A stretch of DNA of 64,000 bases, from contig JAPEUQ010000009.1 in the NCBI GenBank assembly GCA_027946365.1, positions 1,240,001 through 1,304,000 on the forward strand, written 5' to 3'. Each line of letters starts with the position of its first letter. Position 1 is the first letter of the stretch. The notes beneath the pieces were generated by a model. That model did not search any database, had not been told where the DNA came from, and saw only the letters and a program-made list of their open reading frames with translations. Both the position numbers and the translations under genes were made by a program. This document shows, piece after piece, positions 1-10,986 of this stretch. The stretch is from Kalmusia sp. IMI 367209 (taxonomy: Eukaryota; Ascomycota; Dothideomycetes; Pleosporales; Didymosphaeriaceae).

Positions 1-453
1 AGTGGAGCTTGAGCCATTTTCTGATATGCTTCTTTGTAAGGCATCTTGGTTGAGCTCGAGCTGTTTTGCAACTCTTCTTACTGGGTTACAAGTAGGGAGC
101 TCATCTACAAGTCCATGAAGGAAACCTGCGTCGCGTCGTGAAGAAATTCATTCAACGGAGTGTCCAGAAGTGGGACACGTGATTAGCTCCAGCACAGGGT
201 TTCTACCAGGTACACGCTCGCTATCTAGTTTTATTACAGAACACTCGAGAATGAGAGAGGAACTACTTGCTCATCGTCAGGGAGAAGGCCAAGAGGGTAC
301 TTTGGAGCTGCCTCTGAAAAGGCGCTGTAGCTTCTACAGTGGCTCTCGTGATTGAAGAATTGAATAGAATTCAAATTACTAACGACTCAAAGCTTCCGTC
401 ACGCTTTCGCTCGACAGGAAGGAGAGATCGTCGGCTCAATTCCTTGTTGCTGT
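1..453. other. left edge, no supported gene
   Basis: Only short open frames without recognisable protein features occur here. The stretch lies downstream of the HET gene, which ends at 454 on the minus strand, so it probably holds its 3' untranslated region. Confidence 0.5.
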
Positions 454-2637
454 TTAGACGAGCCCAAAAGTCTGCAGCGCAACTCCGCGAGCCTCGAGCG
501 CCTCCGGAAACAAGCGCGGATCGTAGTTCACCAAGTCACCGGTTTCGAGATTCCTGAACCTTTCGAAAATGGTCGGGTCATCAGCAAGTCTTTCGTACGT
601 CGCGCGCTCCCAGTTCCGTGGCAAGAGTTCCAGCCGTGGGTCATCTAAAGTCTCCTCGCGGTTCTTGAGGTGGACGAAACGTTGCGTTGGGCTTCCCAAG
701 GCATCTCCTTTGATTATTGTCTTCCAGTGGTCTGGCAGTGGCCCAAGGATGCCAACAGCATCACTGAGGCCATGTACGTAGCATTCTCCCACGACATGGA
801 ATTGGCCAGATGAGGTCCGACGTAAGACCATGGGTGCATACGTCCCCAACAGAAGGCAGATTGAGTCCCCTTTTCAAAAGTCAGCTTTAGATCACGTAGT
901 AGACCGATGGCATGACTTTTGACCTACCAATTTGAGCACCAGCCGGAGCCGTGCCAATATGCCCAGTCTCAGTAGTGAAAAACCGGCGACCACGAATCTT
1001 CTGAATTGTGTTTGTGGTCTCCCTTGCAGAGTATAGTGGGTCATCCTGAGAGGTGGCAATCAGGCACAGGATATCACGGAGCATATTGACCCATTCTGAA
1101 ACGCCCAAGAAATGCCCATATGGATGCCGTTCTCTCGTCCGGTTCATACAAAGTGTCAGGGCAAACGCAGCTTCCATAGTCTCGCCTGTGACATAAGTGT
1201 GTTTATTTGGCAAATACTGGAACCAATCTCGAACCGCTAGCAACGTTTCCTCCTCAACCTTGGAAGCTACCCCGCTGACAGTCTTAATCGTAGTATACTG
1301 TTTTCCAACGACCTCGAGTACGTTTGGTTCTGCGTATGTAAACCATGCCCGTGAGATTCCAGAAGAAAGTTGCTCGCTCAGAAGTGGAGCTGCAAATTCT
1401 GTCTTAGACCAGTCGGGCACCCATGACGGTCCCCCGATCTGGCGGTTGGCTAAGTCGCAATGTTTCAGCAGCTCCAACCGTTTTGTTGTATTCAGATGTG
1501 TTAGGAAAGCCTCCTTATACACGTCCTCCACGGGACGTAGATAGTCAACTACGATGCTGGTGCTGAAGTAGGTTGGTGTGATGCCCAGCAGTCCGTAGAT
1601 CTTATCCCTTGGATTAGCACAGCCCTTGCTTCGACTGATGTTTAGGATATTGTTCATAGTGTTTGCTGCAATATTGAATCTAAGAAAAATGATATGCCGG
1701 CATCGCTCACGAAACCGCATCGAAGGTAGCCTGTCTTTATTATGTAAACAGAGCACTGCTAGCCAGAAATCATTCCACGGTATCGCATCGCCGCCACACT
1801 GAAGAAGCGTGTGCGAGCTGCCTAGATTGATCTCTTGCCAACACCAGAGCCTGTAAAACCACGCGCGTTCCACGACATCCATTAAAGATTGCCAAGTCCG
1901 CTGATCGAAGGACGGTGCGTGGTCGTTCCTCCACAGGCGAGGCTCCATGGCGTCGGGTGCGGCAATGACTCGGCCGCTCTTCGTTGCTTCGAGTTGCCGC
2001 CCGACATGCTGCAGTGTTGCGAATGCGTGCTTGCTGTTGTTGGACTCCTCGCCAAGCCAAGCGACCACGCGTTGGGCTAGCGTGTAGATGTTTGTCATCC
2101 TTTTCACCTGTTCATTGCGTTCTTCGATGTCTTCTTGGTTAATGCATATGGCGTCAATCCATAAGACCCGCGTCTCATCTGAGTAGCGCAAGTGTCGGAG
2201 CGCCGAGGCCAAATTAGGACGCAACCCCAATGTCGCAGAAGGCTCGACACTACCTTGGCTATCCTCAACCTGACCGAATTCCGAAATATCAGCATCTCCC
2301 CAGGTGTATGACAAAGCCTCATATCGCGGTTGGTATTCTGAAGTCTCCTCAAGAGACGGTGCATCGGTTTGGAGAGAGGATGCGCCTCACCAGTCACAAC
2401 ATTAAATATCATGAAGTTGCCGCTTTCGGTTTCTTCTACATTCCATGGCCAGGAGACTAACGTCCGAAGAGAGTCAAATTGGAAGCTCTTTGCCTTTAGC
2501 GGAGATGTGGCAGGCAAGGGAAAAGGCGAATGGAGAATTCGGAATTTGATGTCGTCCTCAAACCTGCCGGGTAGAAGATGAACAAGTCGAATCTCCTGTG
2601 AGGCACTTTGGAGCGGTTCATAGCGATAGGACGCCAT
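454..2637 (-). CDS. HET-domain (heterokaryon incompatibility) protein
   Basis: Three exons are read on the minus strand: 2637-2391, 2337-928 and 869-454, separated by GT-AG introns of 53 and 58 nt, giving about 690 aa. The first intron joins the N-terminus to the HET core motif ALSYTWGDA (about residues 90-98). LWIDAICINQ follows at about 141-150, then a QV..M..IY..A..VVAWLG stretch. The second intron restores GDSICLLLG, followed by VVGECYVHGLSD, the usual end of long fungal HET proteins. The ATG at 2637 is chosen because the frame upstream has only GTG. HET-domain proteins act in the cytoplasm and trigger growth arrest or death after non-self recognition; which partner this one senses cannot be told. 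There is no NB-ARC or repeat domain. The frame is intact, so it looks functional. The family is secure; the exact exon 1 end is likely but not proven. Confidence 0.88.
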
Positions 2638-3908
2638 TGAATTTGTCACTAGTGATCGACAATATTGCCAGAGCACTCTAAGCTTATGTCAAGAGAATCA
2701 GATAAGGTGGGCAAGAGTGAACAGTTCCTGGTGCCACAGCCCCCTCATCTTGAGTCGAGTATTTAGCGCTGTCTTGTTAAGGCTAGCCATTACGAACGAT
2801 TTCAGGAGCCTAACCTATTTCTCAGAATTTACCCTTCCGTCCTAGACATCAGTGTCACCACTAAAATCGGAGACAGGCGTTTACAAAATCAAGATTTCAA
2901 TGAATCAAGATTTCAAAGTCTCGCGAGTCGATAGTTGGGATTACGCGCCGAAGAGAATGTTTCAAGTTAGCCCAGGACGATCTAACTTAGACGAAGAGCC
3001 CTTACTTATCTCGGTAGCTTTAGCATAGTAACCGTGCCGTGCCACCCACAAGTGCGCCCGTCCGTGTGTCCGTGCCCGAAGCGCGAAACTTTCCAACCTC
3101 GAAACTTCAGTTACCAAACAAATTAAATTTTATAGTTGGGCGATCTTGCAGATTAATTCGAAAACATTGAACACTACTAGAGCCCAGCTTCGTTTCTGAA
3201 AGTTTCCAAGGGCAAACCACAAGCGGTTGGCGTCTCCTGTAGCTGTACGTGATTGGTCAGGTACTTTGAGAAGAGTATCACGGATAGAGTCGGCCATAGC
3301 GTAGAATGCAATACAGATGGATAAGCATCCGATATTCTACTATGTAGGCGTGCTAATATTTAATGCTAAGAAACATTATAAACTACTTCACACAGATTAT
3401 TAAAGAGTGTTTATCATAATGTTAGCTATGCATAGGATAGGACGATGAAAAAATCAAAAAAAGGAACTTGAGAGAAGGCGAAGTCTAATCTAAATGAAAA
3501 AGCTCAAGCCGTGGTAAAGATAGCTAAAGACAATCAACTCGAAACTCCTGGCAAGCCCAATAAAAATCACAGCGGGCCCTTTGCTTCGATATGTAAAGCT
3601 GCCTGAATGATACCAGAGAGCATGATTTACCAACAGATATGCTCCTCATGGTACAGAAAAAATTACACCTACATGATGATTGAGTCTATGCATAAAGTTT
3701 AATCAAATATCCAGGGAGTATAGTCAGAGTCTCATAGGAGTTTCGTCAACCATATATCCTTTATGAAAAATGACTTAGTGAAACACCAGAGACATCTATA
3801 CAACTCCATTTATTCACCATCACCTCCATCATAATTTCCCTAACCCAAGTCATGTCCACAAATACCGCTACAGAACCATTACACTCCACTTCACTCCACA
3901 ATTCCACT
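2638..3908. other. gene-poor spacer
   Basis: No open frame with protein-like features is seen on either strand. Base composition is AT-leaning in the 3300-3800 part, with many short A/T runs, as is common in fungal intergenic DNA next to accessory genes. Confidence 0.5.
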
Positions 3909-4211
3909 TCACACTTTGTACTTCACCACAGATAAGAAACGATCAAATTCCTCCTTCCATCCTTCCAATCTGGACCGCACCTCCCCCAAAACCTCTCCAA
4001 GCTTATCCGAAGCCTTGGAAGCCTCACTCAGCGCTCCTATGAGCTCGTCGTTTGTGCCATGTTTCGTCGCGGCAGATAGTGCAAGGAACTTTGGACCCCA
4101 GTCCTCGGACGCGGTGTCGAGCGCATCGATAGCTTGCTTAAGCTGAGGAATGGTATCTTTTTGAAGAATATCGCGCATCTTTTGAATGTAGTTTATTTTG
4201 GCTGCGGACAT
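3909..4211 (-). CDS. small helical hypothetical protein (100 aa)
   Basis: A single-exon frame with a true ATG at 4211 encodes 100 aa. The sequence is charged, low in Pro and Gly, and has regular heptad-like spacing of Leu, Ile and Ala, so it should be almost entirely alpha-helical, perhaps a helical hairpin or small bundle. There is no signal peptide or membrane segment. I do not recognise a family. It sits between the HET gene and the repeat-rich secreted protein. The composition is more protein-like than nearby random frames, which supports a real gene, but no intron or homolog can be shown from sequence alone. Confidence 0.5.
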   Translation of the reverse strand: MSAAKINYIQKMRDILQKDTIPQLKQAIDALDTASEDWGPKFLALSAATKHGTNDELIGALSEASKASDKLGEVLGEVRSRLEGWKEEFDRFLSVVKYKV

Positions 4212-4858
4212 ATTTGGAGAAATTGTACGTGCGTGGTGTGGAATCTAGATTGTGGGCAAAATTAGATGACGGGAAGGCAGTGTGGTAAAGGATTCGGGCA
4301 GAGTGCCAATCAAGGTTATATTTATGCTTATGTTTGTTGCATGGCTTTGCGATGGGTAGCGTGGTCAAGGCAGTTGCGTAGTTACAAGCTGTGACAGTCA
4401 CAATCACCTCTTGAAGCAACATTTTGTCGAAGGATAGGTGTTTGGGGGACTTGAAGAATTAGATTTTTGTTAACGTACTATGTTAACCGCTAGTTATCAG
4501 GGATTTGAAACTTTGGGCCTGCTAAGATCGCGGTAGTCTTTTCATTGACTGTACTGAGGCACTGCACAGGCCGAATCAGACAGGACAGCAGGTGACTGAA
4601 ATCAACAATGAGTGACGATGCCTTACACGAGGCCGACCCATGATTTAAAAGCGAGTGAAGACGGCGACAGACGCCTACACGAAGGACAAGCGAGAAAGAA
4701 ATATGCATTTCGAAGTACAAAAATTACATCCCCCAAACCCCTAGCATATGCCATCCACTAACATCACTAGCAGGATACAGGATATTTCATATTCGTTTCT
4801 TCACCACATCCCCAGCGGCCGTTCATCCCTTGTTCCGTAATCTCCTCCCATGCACCAC
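4212..4858. other. spacer between small ORF and secreted-protein gene
   Basis: Frames of 76 and 94 codons occur here but their composition looks random and they lack family features. Nothing supported. Confidence 0.4.
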
Positions 4859-7393
4859 TTACACACACTGTGACCTCACCATGATCTCATTACATGCCCC
4901 ATCGTCACAAATCTTGTCACATTTTGCGCCCGGATACGTATACACATACGGCTGCCCCGGCACCTTGAAGTGCTGACTGAAATCCTTGTTCGCTGCGGCG
5001 CTCAGCTTGTACCCTGCGCGGCATGCGCAATAGTACTTGCTTCCACCAGCAGTTGTGCATCCGGTTGACGCCATGTCGCAGTGATTCTCAGCCGGGTTGA
5101 AGGGGTTGCATTGCTTGGGGCAGAGAGACGCGAGCGTGTCGCCTGTCCAGGTGTCGCCTGAGTTGGCAGAGTTGTCACTCTTGCCTTCAGCGCTGCTCGG
5201 GCTGGCTGGTGCGGGCAAGGGGGCAGGAGTCTCAGCTGCTTTGGAGGGTACTTCTGTCGGAGTTTCAGCCGGTTTTGAGGCTTTTTCTTCCGAAGTAACA
5301 GCTGGGTTGTACGGTTTCTCTTCCGAAGTGACGGTCACTAACGTCGTTGGGTGTGGGCCGCCGATGGTAATTTTACCATGGGAGACTTCAGGGCCTTTGG
5401 TTTTGTGTGATCCCGGGGAAGGCGTGCTTGTCTTGCGGGTGCAGTGTTTCGGACATTTGCCTTTAGCCTTCTTGGTGCTTTTGGCCTTCCTGCCCTTGTC
5501 CTTAACATTGCTGGGCTTTTTATCGCTCTTGTCGTCCTTGTTTTGCAAGTCCTTCAGCCAGTCAGGGAGCTCATCGTCACCATTATCGGAATAGTCGGTA
5601 TTCTGGTCGTAGGGCGAGTTGTAAGGATAGGGCGTGTTCTCCTCGAAAGGATAAGGATTACCGCCGGGACTGGGAGCTTTACTTTCAGCGCCCTTGACAT
5701 CGGGCTTGCCTTCAGGCTTGCCCTCAGGCTTGCTTTCGGGCGTGCTTTCGGGCTTGCTTTCGGGCTTGCCTTCGGATTTGGCCTCCGAGCCTTTCTCTTC
5801 AGAGGGTTTTTTCCCTTTCGAGCTTTCGGCCGCAGGGGTGTAAGAAGGGTAGGCGGGAGCGGCCTCCTCCGATTCCTCGGAATCGGGCTTCGGCTTCGGC
5901 CAGGAGAATTCTTTGAAGCCTCCTGAAGATGGAACCGGGGGTTCATCAGCAGCAATGTCACGTTTGCGCCTCGCATCATAGACACCAGAGTCATAGGAGT
6001 CATCCGATGTACCGTAGCCGGAAGCTTTATCCGAAGAACCGTAGCCAGAAGCTTTATCTGAAGAACCATAGCCAGAAGTTTTATCTGAAGTACCGTAGCC
6101 GGAAGGCTTGCCGTAAGCTGCGGCCTCAGTAGAAGAGTGCGCCTTCTTTTTTTTGTGCTTCTTCAGCGACTTGGGCGGACCAGTGGGATAACTTTCAGAA
6201 GGGGTAGTGGGGGCCCAAGTCGTTGTATCCTCCTCCGTGCACCATTCAGGACATTCCGCATCGGACTCATCGTCAGTATCGTAAGTCTTTTCTCTGGCCT
6301 TCTCATCGGATGGTTTCTTTCCCTTCGAGCTTCCACTCGTGGCGGAAGGCTTTGGTTTGCCCTTGACGCCAGAGGGTTTCTTGCCTTTTCCACTGTCTTC
6401 GCCTTCGCTATAGGAGGGTTTGGCTTTTCCTTTGCTATCAGAGGGCTTCTTGCCTTCGCTGTCATCTTCTTCCTTGCTATAAGAGGGCTTCGCTTTGCCT
6501 TTGGCCCAGCCATAGTCGTTGTCATTGCCCTCACCCTCATAATTCCCATTATCCACGCCTTCCCATCCAGGAGGGCCAACTGCTGCAGGCGTCGCCTCGG
6601 GGTCCCACGGGTACGGTTCTGTGTACGGATACGGATACTCTGTGAACGGATACGGATACGGAGGGTACACGTAATTAGGCTGCATCGGTTCGCCTTCGTA
6701 ATTGCTTTCATCGTCGCCATCCCACCCAGCAGGGGCACCAACTGGTGGCGGCGGATAGTCAGTTGGTAAAGGCGGATAGTCAGTTGGATAGTCGGTGGGA
6801 TAATCAGTTGGATAATCCGTTGCATAGTCAGTTGGGAAGGGTTCCGGAGGCGGTGGATACTCGTCGTATGGATCACGGCCCGCGTATGGATCAGGGAGGG
6901 GTGCGTTCGGATCGAAGGTCGGAAGAGTGGTCGGCTCTGTGGTGAAGTAGCTATTTAGATCCTCGGTCGGACTAACGATCGGCTCTACAGCCGTATCGCT
7001 ACCCAGATCATCGGTCTGAGTAGCAAACGGCTCTACAGCGGAATCGCTGCCTAGATCCTCAGCCGGCTGTATATCCCCTTCGTCAGTACTTAAACTGCCA
7101 ACATTCGATTCCGCAGAATTTGTCGCCGTCGGCAATAGGGGAGAAGCGACCATAAACATTCTGATCGAGAAATTCGGACCGGGATCCAGAATTGGAGCTC
7201 GAGACACTATGCTACTGACACTTGGACCTACCCAAGGGATACTGGTTGCACTGGCGGCGACGGTGCTGCCAAGGGCAAAGGGAAGGACAACATCCAAAGT
7301 GCCGGCGGGTATGGTAACAGAGCTGCTAGACGACAAAACCTGTGCATCTAGAGCTTCTATGAATAGCGCTCCAAGCACCAGGGTAGCCTTCAT
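4859..7393 (-). CDS. large secreted repeat-rich protein with Cys-rich C-terminus
   Basis: A single exon of 844 aa. The ATG at 7393 is preferred over an in-frame GTG at 7402, because it begins directly with a signal peptide (MKATLVLGALFIEALDA). The mature protein starts Ser/Thr/Ala-rich, then becomes Pro/Tyr-rich with DYPT tandem units and YPYPFTEYPYPY-type runs. A Lys/Ser/Glu-rich part with SKGKKPS and KPESKPE units and four nine-residue SGYGxSDKA units follows. A dibasic RRKRD site near residue 476 resembles a Kex2 processing site. CPxxC motifs occur near residues 383, 648 and 758, and the last ~90 residues carry a disulfide-rich, EGF-like module. No GPI signal is seen. I infer a secreted cell-wall or adhesin-like protein; its function is unknown. 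Long antisense frames inside it come from its low complexity. Confidence 0.8.
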   Translation of the reverse strand: MKATLVLGALFIEALDAQVLSSSSSVTIPAGTLDVVLPFALGSTVAASATSIPWVGPSVSSIVSRAPILDPGPNFSIRMFMVASPLLPTATNSAESNVGSLSTDEGDIQPAEDLGSDSAVEPFATQTDDLGSDTAVEPIVSPTEDLNSYFTTEPTTLPTFDPNAPLPDPYAGRDPYDEYPPPPEPFPTDYATDYPTDYPTDYPTDYPPLPTDYPPPPVGAPAGWDGDDESNYEGEPMQPNYVYPPYPYPFTEYPYPYTEPYPWDPEATPAAVGPPGWEGVDNGNYEGEGNDNDYGWAKGKAKPSYSKEEDDSEGKKPSDSKGKAKPSYSEGEDSGKGKKPSGVKGKPKPSATSGSSKGKKPSDEKAREKTYDTDDESDAECPEWCTEEDTTTWAPTTPSESYPTGPPKSLKKHKKKKAHSSTEAAAYGKPSGYGTSDKTSGYGSSDKASGYGSSDKASGYGTSDDSYDSGVYDARRKRDIAADEPPVPSSGGFKEFSWPKPKPDSEESEEAAPAYPSYTPAAESSKGKKPSEEKGSEAKSEGKPESKPESTPESKPEGKPEGKPDVKGAESKAPSPGGNPYPFEENTPYPYNSPYDQNTDYSDNGDDELPDWLKDLQNKDDKSDKKPSNVKDKGRKAKSTKKAKGKCPKHCTRKTSTPSPGSHKTKGPEVSHGKITIGGPHPTTLVTVTSEEKPYNPAVTSEEKASKPAETPTEVPSKAAETPAPLPAPASPSSAEGKSDNSANSGDTWTGDTLASLCPKQCNPFNPAENHCDMASTGCTTAGGSKYYCACRAGYKLSAAANKDFSQHFKVPGQPYVYTYPGAKCDKICDDGACNEIMVRSQCV
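5698..5790 (-). repeat. KPES/KPEG coding repeat
   Basis: Short tandem units encoding KPES, TPES and KPEG tetrapeptides in the middle of the secreted protein, with small differences between units. Length variation by slippage would stay in frame. Confidence 0.75.
6000..6105 (-). repeat. 27-bp tandem repeat encoding SGYGxSDKA
   Basis: Four units of nine residues (SGYGTSDKT, SGYGSSDKA, SGYGSSDKA, SGYGTSDD) arranged head to tail. The units differ at few positions, suggesting recent duplication. Confidence 0.85.
6750..6836 (-). repeat. 12-bp tandem repeat encoding DYPT
   Basis: Four or more consecutive DYPT units followed by degenerate copies (DYPPLPT, DYPPPP). This is a coding minisatellite whose unit length of 12 nt preserves the frame. 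Confidence 0.85.
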
Positions 7394-8202
7394 GGTGGCC
7401 ACCCGTCAAAGAGAGACAAGAACGGTGTGTGGCCGGGGAAAAGAGACAAAAGGAACGTGTAGCCGGTAAAGAGCGACGGAAAAGAAGGATGACCCAGACA
7501 TTGTGTGAGACTTGTGCGTTCTTTAGTTATAGTTTGTATTGTTGAATTCTTTGGACGCGGGATCAAAACAAATGCATGCGTTAGAAAGGGCTTGATGCTA
7601 GCCGTATCGAGGAAGGTAACCAGGTGACATGGTCGAGATCCTCACTGTATTGGATGTTCCAATGTTTTGGTTAGGTGTTATGGTGCTGGAATGTTGATCA
7701 GATTGCGTGCCGCAGCGTTTTGTCTCCTTGTTAGACCTCGGAATGCGAGAAATCATAACAATCAACCATGTTAGTGACTCCCCTCCGGATATCAACTACG
7801 GTGCTACTGAGCATTCTTCGAAATTTGTAAACAGGATTGGAGATTCACGGCACTAAGTATCGCAATCAATCGTGAGCACTCTTGCGCTTCAACCCCGACC
7901 CAAAACGACAAGAAAGGCTGGATATCTACCTTTGTATTACAGATTTTGTGGTAACTCACTGTGTAAAGTATCAGATATTTGTTCCAAATTTTTGAAGATA
8001 GAGTAGATTATGTTCATGTGGTCTAGCGTATTTGTCTATGCAAAGTGTTCACAACTTACTCTAGCAACTAGTGACGCGAGAGGTTTCTTGTGAAGCGCTA
8101 ATGCCCAAAAACCTGAATCTACGACCTAATTGATGCTAAGCGAACGACTCCAACGCCGCGGCTATGCATAAATAACAAAACACCCATAATCGCACAACAA
8201 GA
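7394..8202. other. spacer, includes promoter of secreted-protein gene
   Basis: About 800 bases with no supported gene. The part next to 7393 must hold the promoter of the secreted-protein gene; the rest lies downstream of SRP54. Confidence 0.5.
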
Positions 8203-9844
8203 CTACCGCCTTCCTCTACCTCCACCGCCTTGCCCAGGCATGCCACCCATACCACCCATCATTTGCATCATCTTCTGCATGTCCATGCCACCAAGATCAG
8301 GCATGCCACCTCCACCTAGCCCACCACCACCCATCATTTGCATCATCTTCTGCATATCCATCCCTCCAAGATTAGGCATCCCCCCACCACCCATCGCATT
8401 CGCACCACCTAGGCTTGCCATACGCTTCTGCATAGCGGCTAGCTGCTGTGCTTTGTTTCCGCCTCCCATGGCGCCTTGAGCTTTTTGCATGTTTGCCATG
8501 CCTCCTTTCATCTTCTTTGCCATATTCGACATCATCTTATGCTGGGTGAGGAGCTCTTCTACTTCGCGAACCGAAGTGCCTGAGCCACGCGCTATGCGTG
8601 TCATACGTTCAGGCTGATCGATGAACATCTTGCCGTCCGACTCAAGTTCCTTCTCGTTCATGCTGTCGCAGATGTAAATCATGCGCTTGAGCTTAAGTCC
8701 ACCTTCTTCGTCGTCCATGCCGCCCATCATATTGCTTAACCCTGGTATCATACCCGCCATTTTTGATAGTGGTCCCATCTTCATGATGTTGGAGAGCTGG
8801 TCTCGCAAGTCCTTGATAGTGAAGATGCCGGATGCGATGTGCTTCATGGTGTCCTTTTGGTCAAGTTTGAGTGACTGCACGTGCTCGACTAAACCGCCAA
8901 TGTCGCCCATGCCGAGCAGTTTCGATACGAAAGGCTCGGGGCTAAAACGCTCAAGATCTAGCATATGCTCTCCAGTACCAAGGAACACGATAGGTGTATG
9001 AGTCGCGGCCACGGCTGAAATAGCACCACCCCCTGCCGCCGCGCCATCCGTCTTTGTAAGAATGATGGCTCCGAAGTCTGCTGCCTCTTTGAAAGCACGT
9101 GACTGCGCTTCTGCTGCCTGACCGATTGTTGAATCAAGAACCATGATAGTCTGATCGGGCTGTACGGCTTCCTGGATCTGCATCATCTCGTCGAACAGGT
9201 CCTTCTCTTGCCTATGTCGACCTGAAGTATCCACTATGATGATCTCGAAGCGCTCCTTTTTAAATTTGTCCACACCTTCTCGAGCTACAGCAACAGGATC
9301 GGTCTGTGTATGGCTTCCAAAGTACGGGATTTTTGCGCGCGTCGCATTCTGCTTGAGCTGATCGAAGGCACCTGCACGGAAGGTATCCGCACAAACAAGA
9401 CACGCCTTGAAACCTCGCGCAGAGTACCACCGCGCCAGCTTCGTACATGATGTAGTTTTCCCCGAACCCTGCAAACCAACGAACATAATGACATTCGGCT
9501 TCCCTTTCCGCGGCTTGAAGGGCTCGGCGTGTGGATCTACTAGCTTGACTAGTTCGTCGTAAACAGCTTTCTGGATGATGCGCTTCTTGTTGACGCCGGG
9601 CGCAAGATGCTTGAAATCGACGGAACGTTTTATCGAGTTCCGGAGGTTCATTACAAGTTTAACGTTGACATCGGCTTCTACAAGAGCGTTGGAGATCTCC
9701 TTGACCATAGAATCGAAGGCCTGCAGGAGTTAGCCACAGTGCCACTTTCGCTCATTGATTACGCACCTTCTCGTCAAGGTTCGGCGACCTCGTCAGGTCC
9801 GAGACGGCAGCATTGATGCGCCGCCCGAGGTCTTGAAGCACCAT
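8203..9844 (-). CDS. srp54: signal recognition particle 54 kDa subunit
   Basis: Two exons, 9844-9767 and 9720-8203, with a 46-nt intron, give 531 aa, the usual size. The first exon supplies [14 protein letters not shown], the conserved N-domain start. The GTPase carries the P-loop GLQGSGKTT near residues 107-115, then [17 protein letters not shown] and TKTDG. The C-terminal M domain is methionine-rich and ends in two near-copies of a [14 protein letters not shown] segment and a GRGRR tail. SRP54 binds 7S RNA and signal peptides as they leave the ribosome, and docks to the SRP receptor in a GTP-dependent way. It is transcribed divergently from RRP15 across a 203-bp spacer. Identification is secure. 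Confidence 0.98.
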
Positions 9845-10047
9845 GGTGGCGGCTGTGTAAAGGCAGGGGGGTTGTAGTAGAAGTCAAAGACTTAGGGCTT
9901 GGGAGTGACGGGGTGGAAGTTCTGTGGGGGCACTCAAATGGCAGCTGCGGGGCTGGTCCCTTCCGAGCTTGGCGACGGTGAAGAAAGCGCCGATCAAATA
10001 ATTTTTGGAAACTTCGTTCTCGGCAACTTCACACAACCACTGCCACA
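9845..10047. promoter_or_regulatory. bidirectional promoter SRP54/RRP15
   Basis: A 203-bp spacer lies between two divergent start codons. It must hold both promoters; no TATA box is obvious. Pairing of a secretion gene and a ribosome-assembly gene suggests shared growth-linked control (inference). Confidence 0.6.
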
Positions 10048-10986
10048 ATGCCCAACACAAGCCTGAAGCGAAGACGGACTGAGGATCGCATGCGGGGAAA
10101 GGCGCCGAAGAAGGAGCAGAAGAAAGTCAAGCGGCAAAAATTCTACCACAGCTCTAGCGAAGACGAGGACGAGGACGAAGGCGCTGCACGAGACGCGCCC
10201 CGACAGACTAAGCAGAGACAACCATCGCCAAAGTTCGAGCCGGAAGAGGGCTCTGCAAATGCCCAGCCAATTAAAGAGAGGATTGTACCGACACCGAAGA
10301 AGTCCGCATTGAAGAAGACTGCACCGCCAGTACCTGTACAAGACGGAGACGACTTCAGCGATGTAGGATCTGGCGATGAAGAAGAAGGCTCCGAAGAGGA
10401 CGATGAAGGTGCTGATGAGTTCGACGTCGGCGAATCAGACGCCTCAGACGACACGTCAATATCAGAAACGTCGACCAACAATCCTGCGCGCAAAGTGCGG
10501 AAACGAAACGACCCCGAAGCCTTCGCTACCTCCATCTCCAAGATCCTCAACACAAAACTCACCTCGCAAAAGCGCTCCGAGCCTATCCTGTCGCGATCCA
10601 AGTCCGCACAGGAAGCGAATAAGTCGCTTTCCGACCAGAAGTTGACCCAGAAGGCGAACAAGCAGCTTCTCGCGGAGAAAAGAGCTGCGCAGGAGAAGGG
10701 TCGTGTGAAGGATGTGTTAGGCTTGAATGACCCCAGCGTCAGCACGGCAGCGACTACAGCGAAGGAGAAGGAGCTGCGTAAGACAGCACAGAAGGGTGTC
10801 ATCAAATTGTTCAATGCGGTGCGTGCCGCCCAAGTCAAGGGAGAGCAGGCGGAGCGGGAGGCGCGAGAAAAGGGGGTAGTGGGCATGGGCAAGCGCGAAG
10901 AGAAGGTCAAGGAGCTGAGCAAGCAGGGTTTCCTGGACATGATCACCGGGGGCGCAAAGCAAAAAGAGGGTAGTGTTGAAGTATAG
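10048..10986 (+). CDS. rrp15: ribosomal RNA-processing protein Rrp15
   Basis: A single exon of 312 aa starts at an ATG 203 bp from SRP54. The N-terminal third is basic with KR-rich nuclear localisation-like stretches, followed by long acidic runs. The Rrp15 domain covers about residues 145-300, with FATSISKILNTKL, KANKQLLAEKR and KGVIKLFNAVRAAQ visible. Rrp15 is a nucleolar factor of pre-60S particles needed for processing of 27S pre-rRNA. Size and layout match the family. A long antisense frame on the minus strand is a shadow. Confidence 0.93.
   Translation: MPNTSLKRRRTEDRMRGKAPKKEQKKVKRQKFYHSSSEDEDEDEGAARDAPRQTKQRQPSPKFEPEEGSANAQPIKERIVPTPKKSALKKTAPPVPVQDGDDFSDVGSGDEEEGSEEDDEGADEFDVGESDASDDTSISETSTNNPARKVRKRNDPEAFATSISKILNTKLTSQKRSEPILSRSKSAQEANKSLSDQKLTQKANKQLLAEKRAAQEKGRVKDVLGLNDPSVSTAATTAKEKELRKTAQKGVIKLFNAVRAAQVKGEQAEREAREKGVVGMGKREEKVKELSKQGFLDMITGGAKQKEGSVEV

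Noticed and set aside
5444..6876. Long open frames on both strands opposite or overlapping the secreted-protein gene (160-237 codons)
   Set aside because: They arise from low-complexity repeats in the real gene, have biased Leu/Phe/Arg or Lys/Pro composition and no family motifs.
10143..10946. 267-codon antisense frame opposite RRP15
   Set aside because: Ser/Phe-rich mirror of acidic and Lys-rich codons; RRP15 itself is clearly the conserved product.
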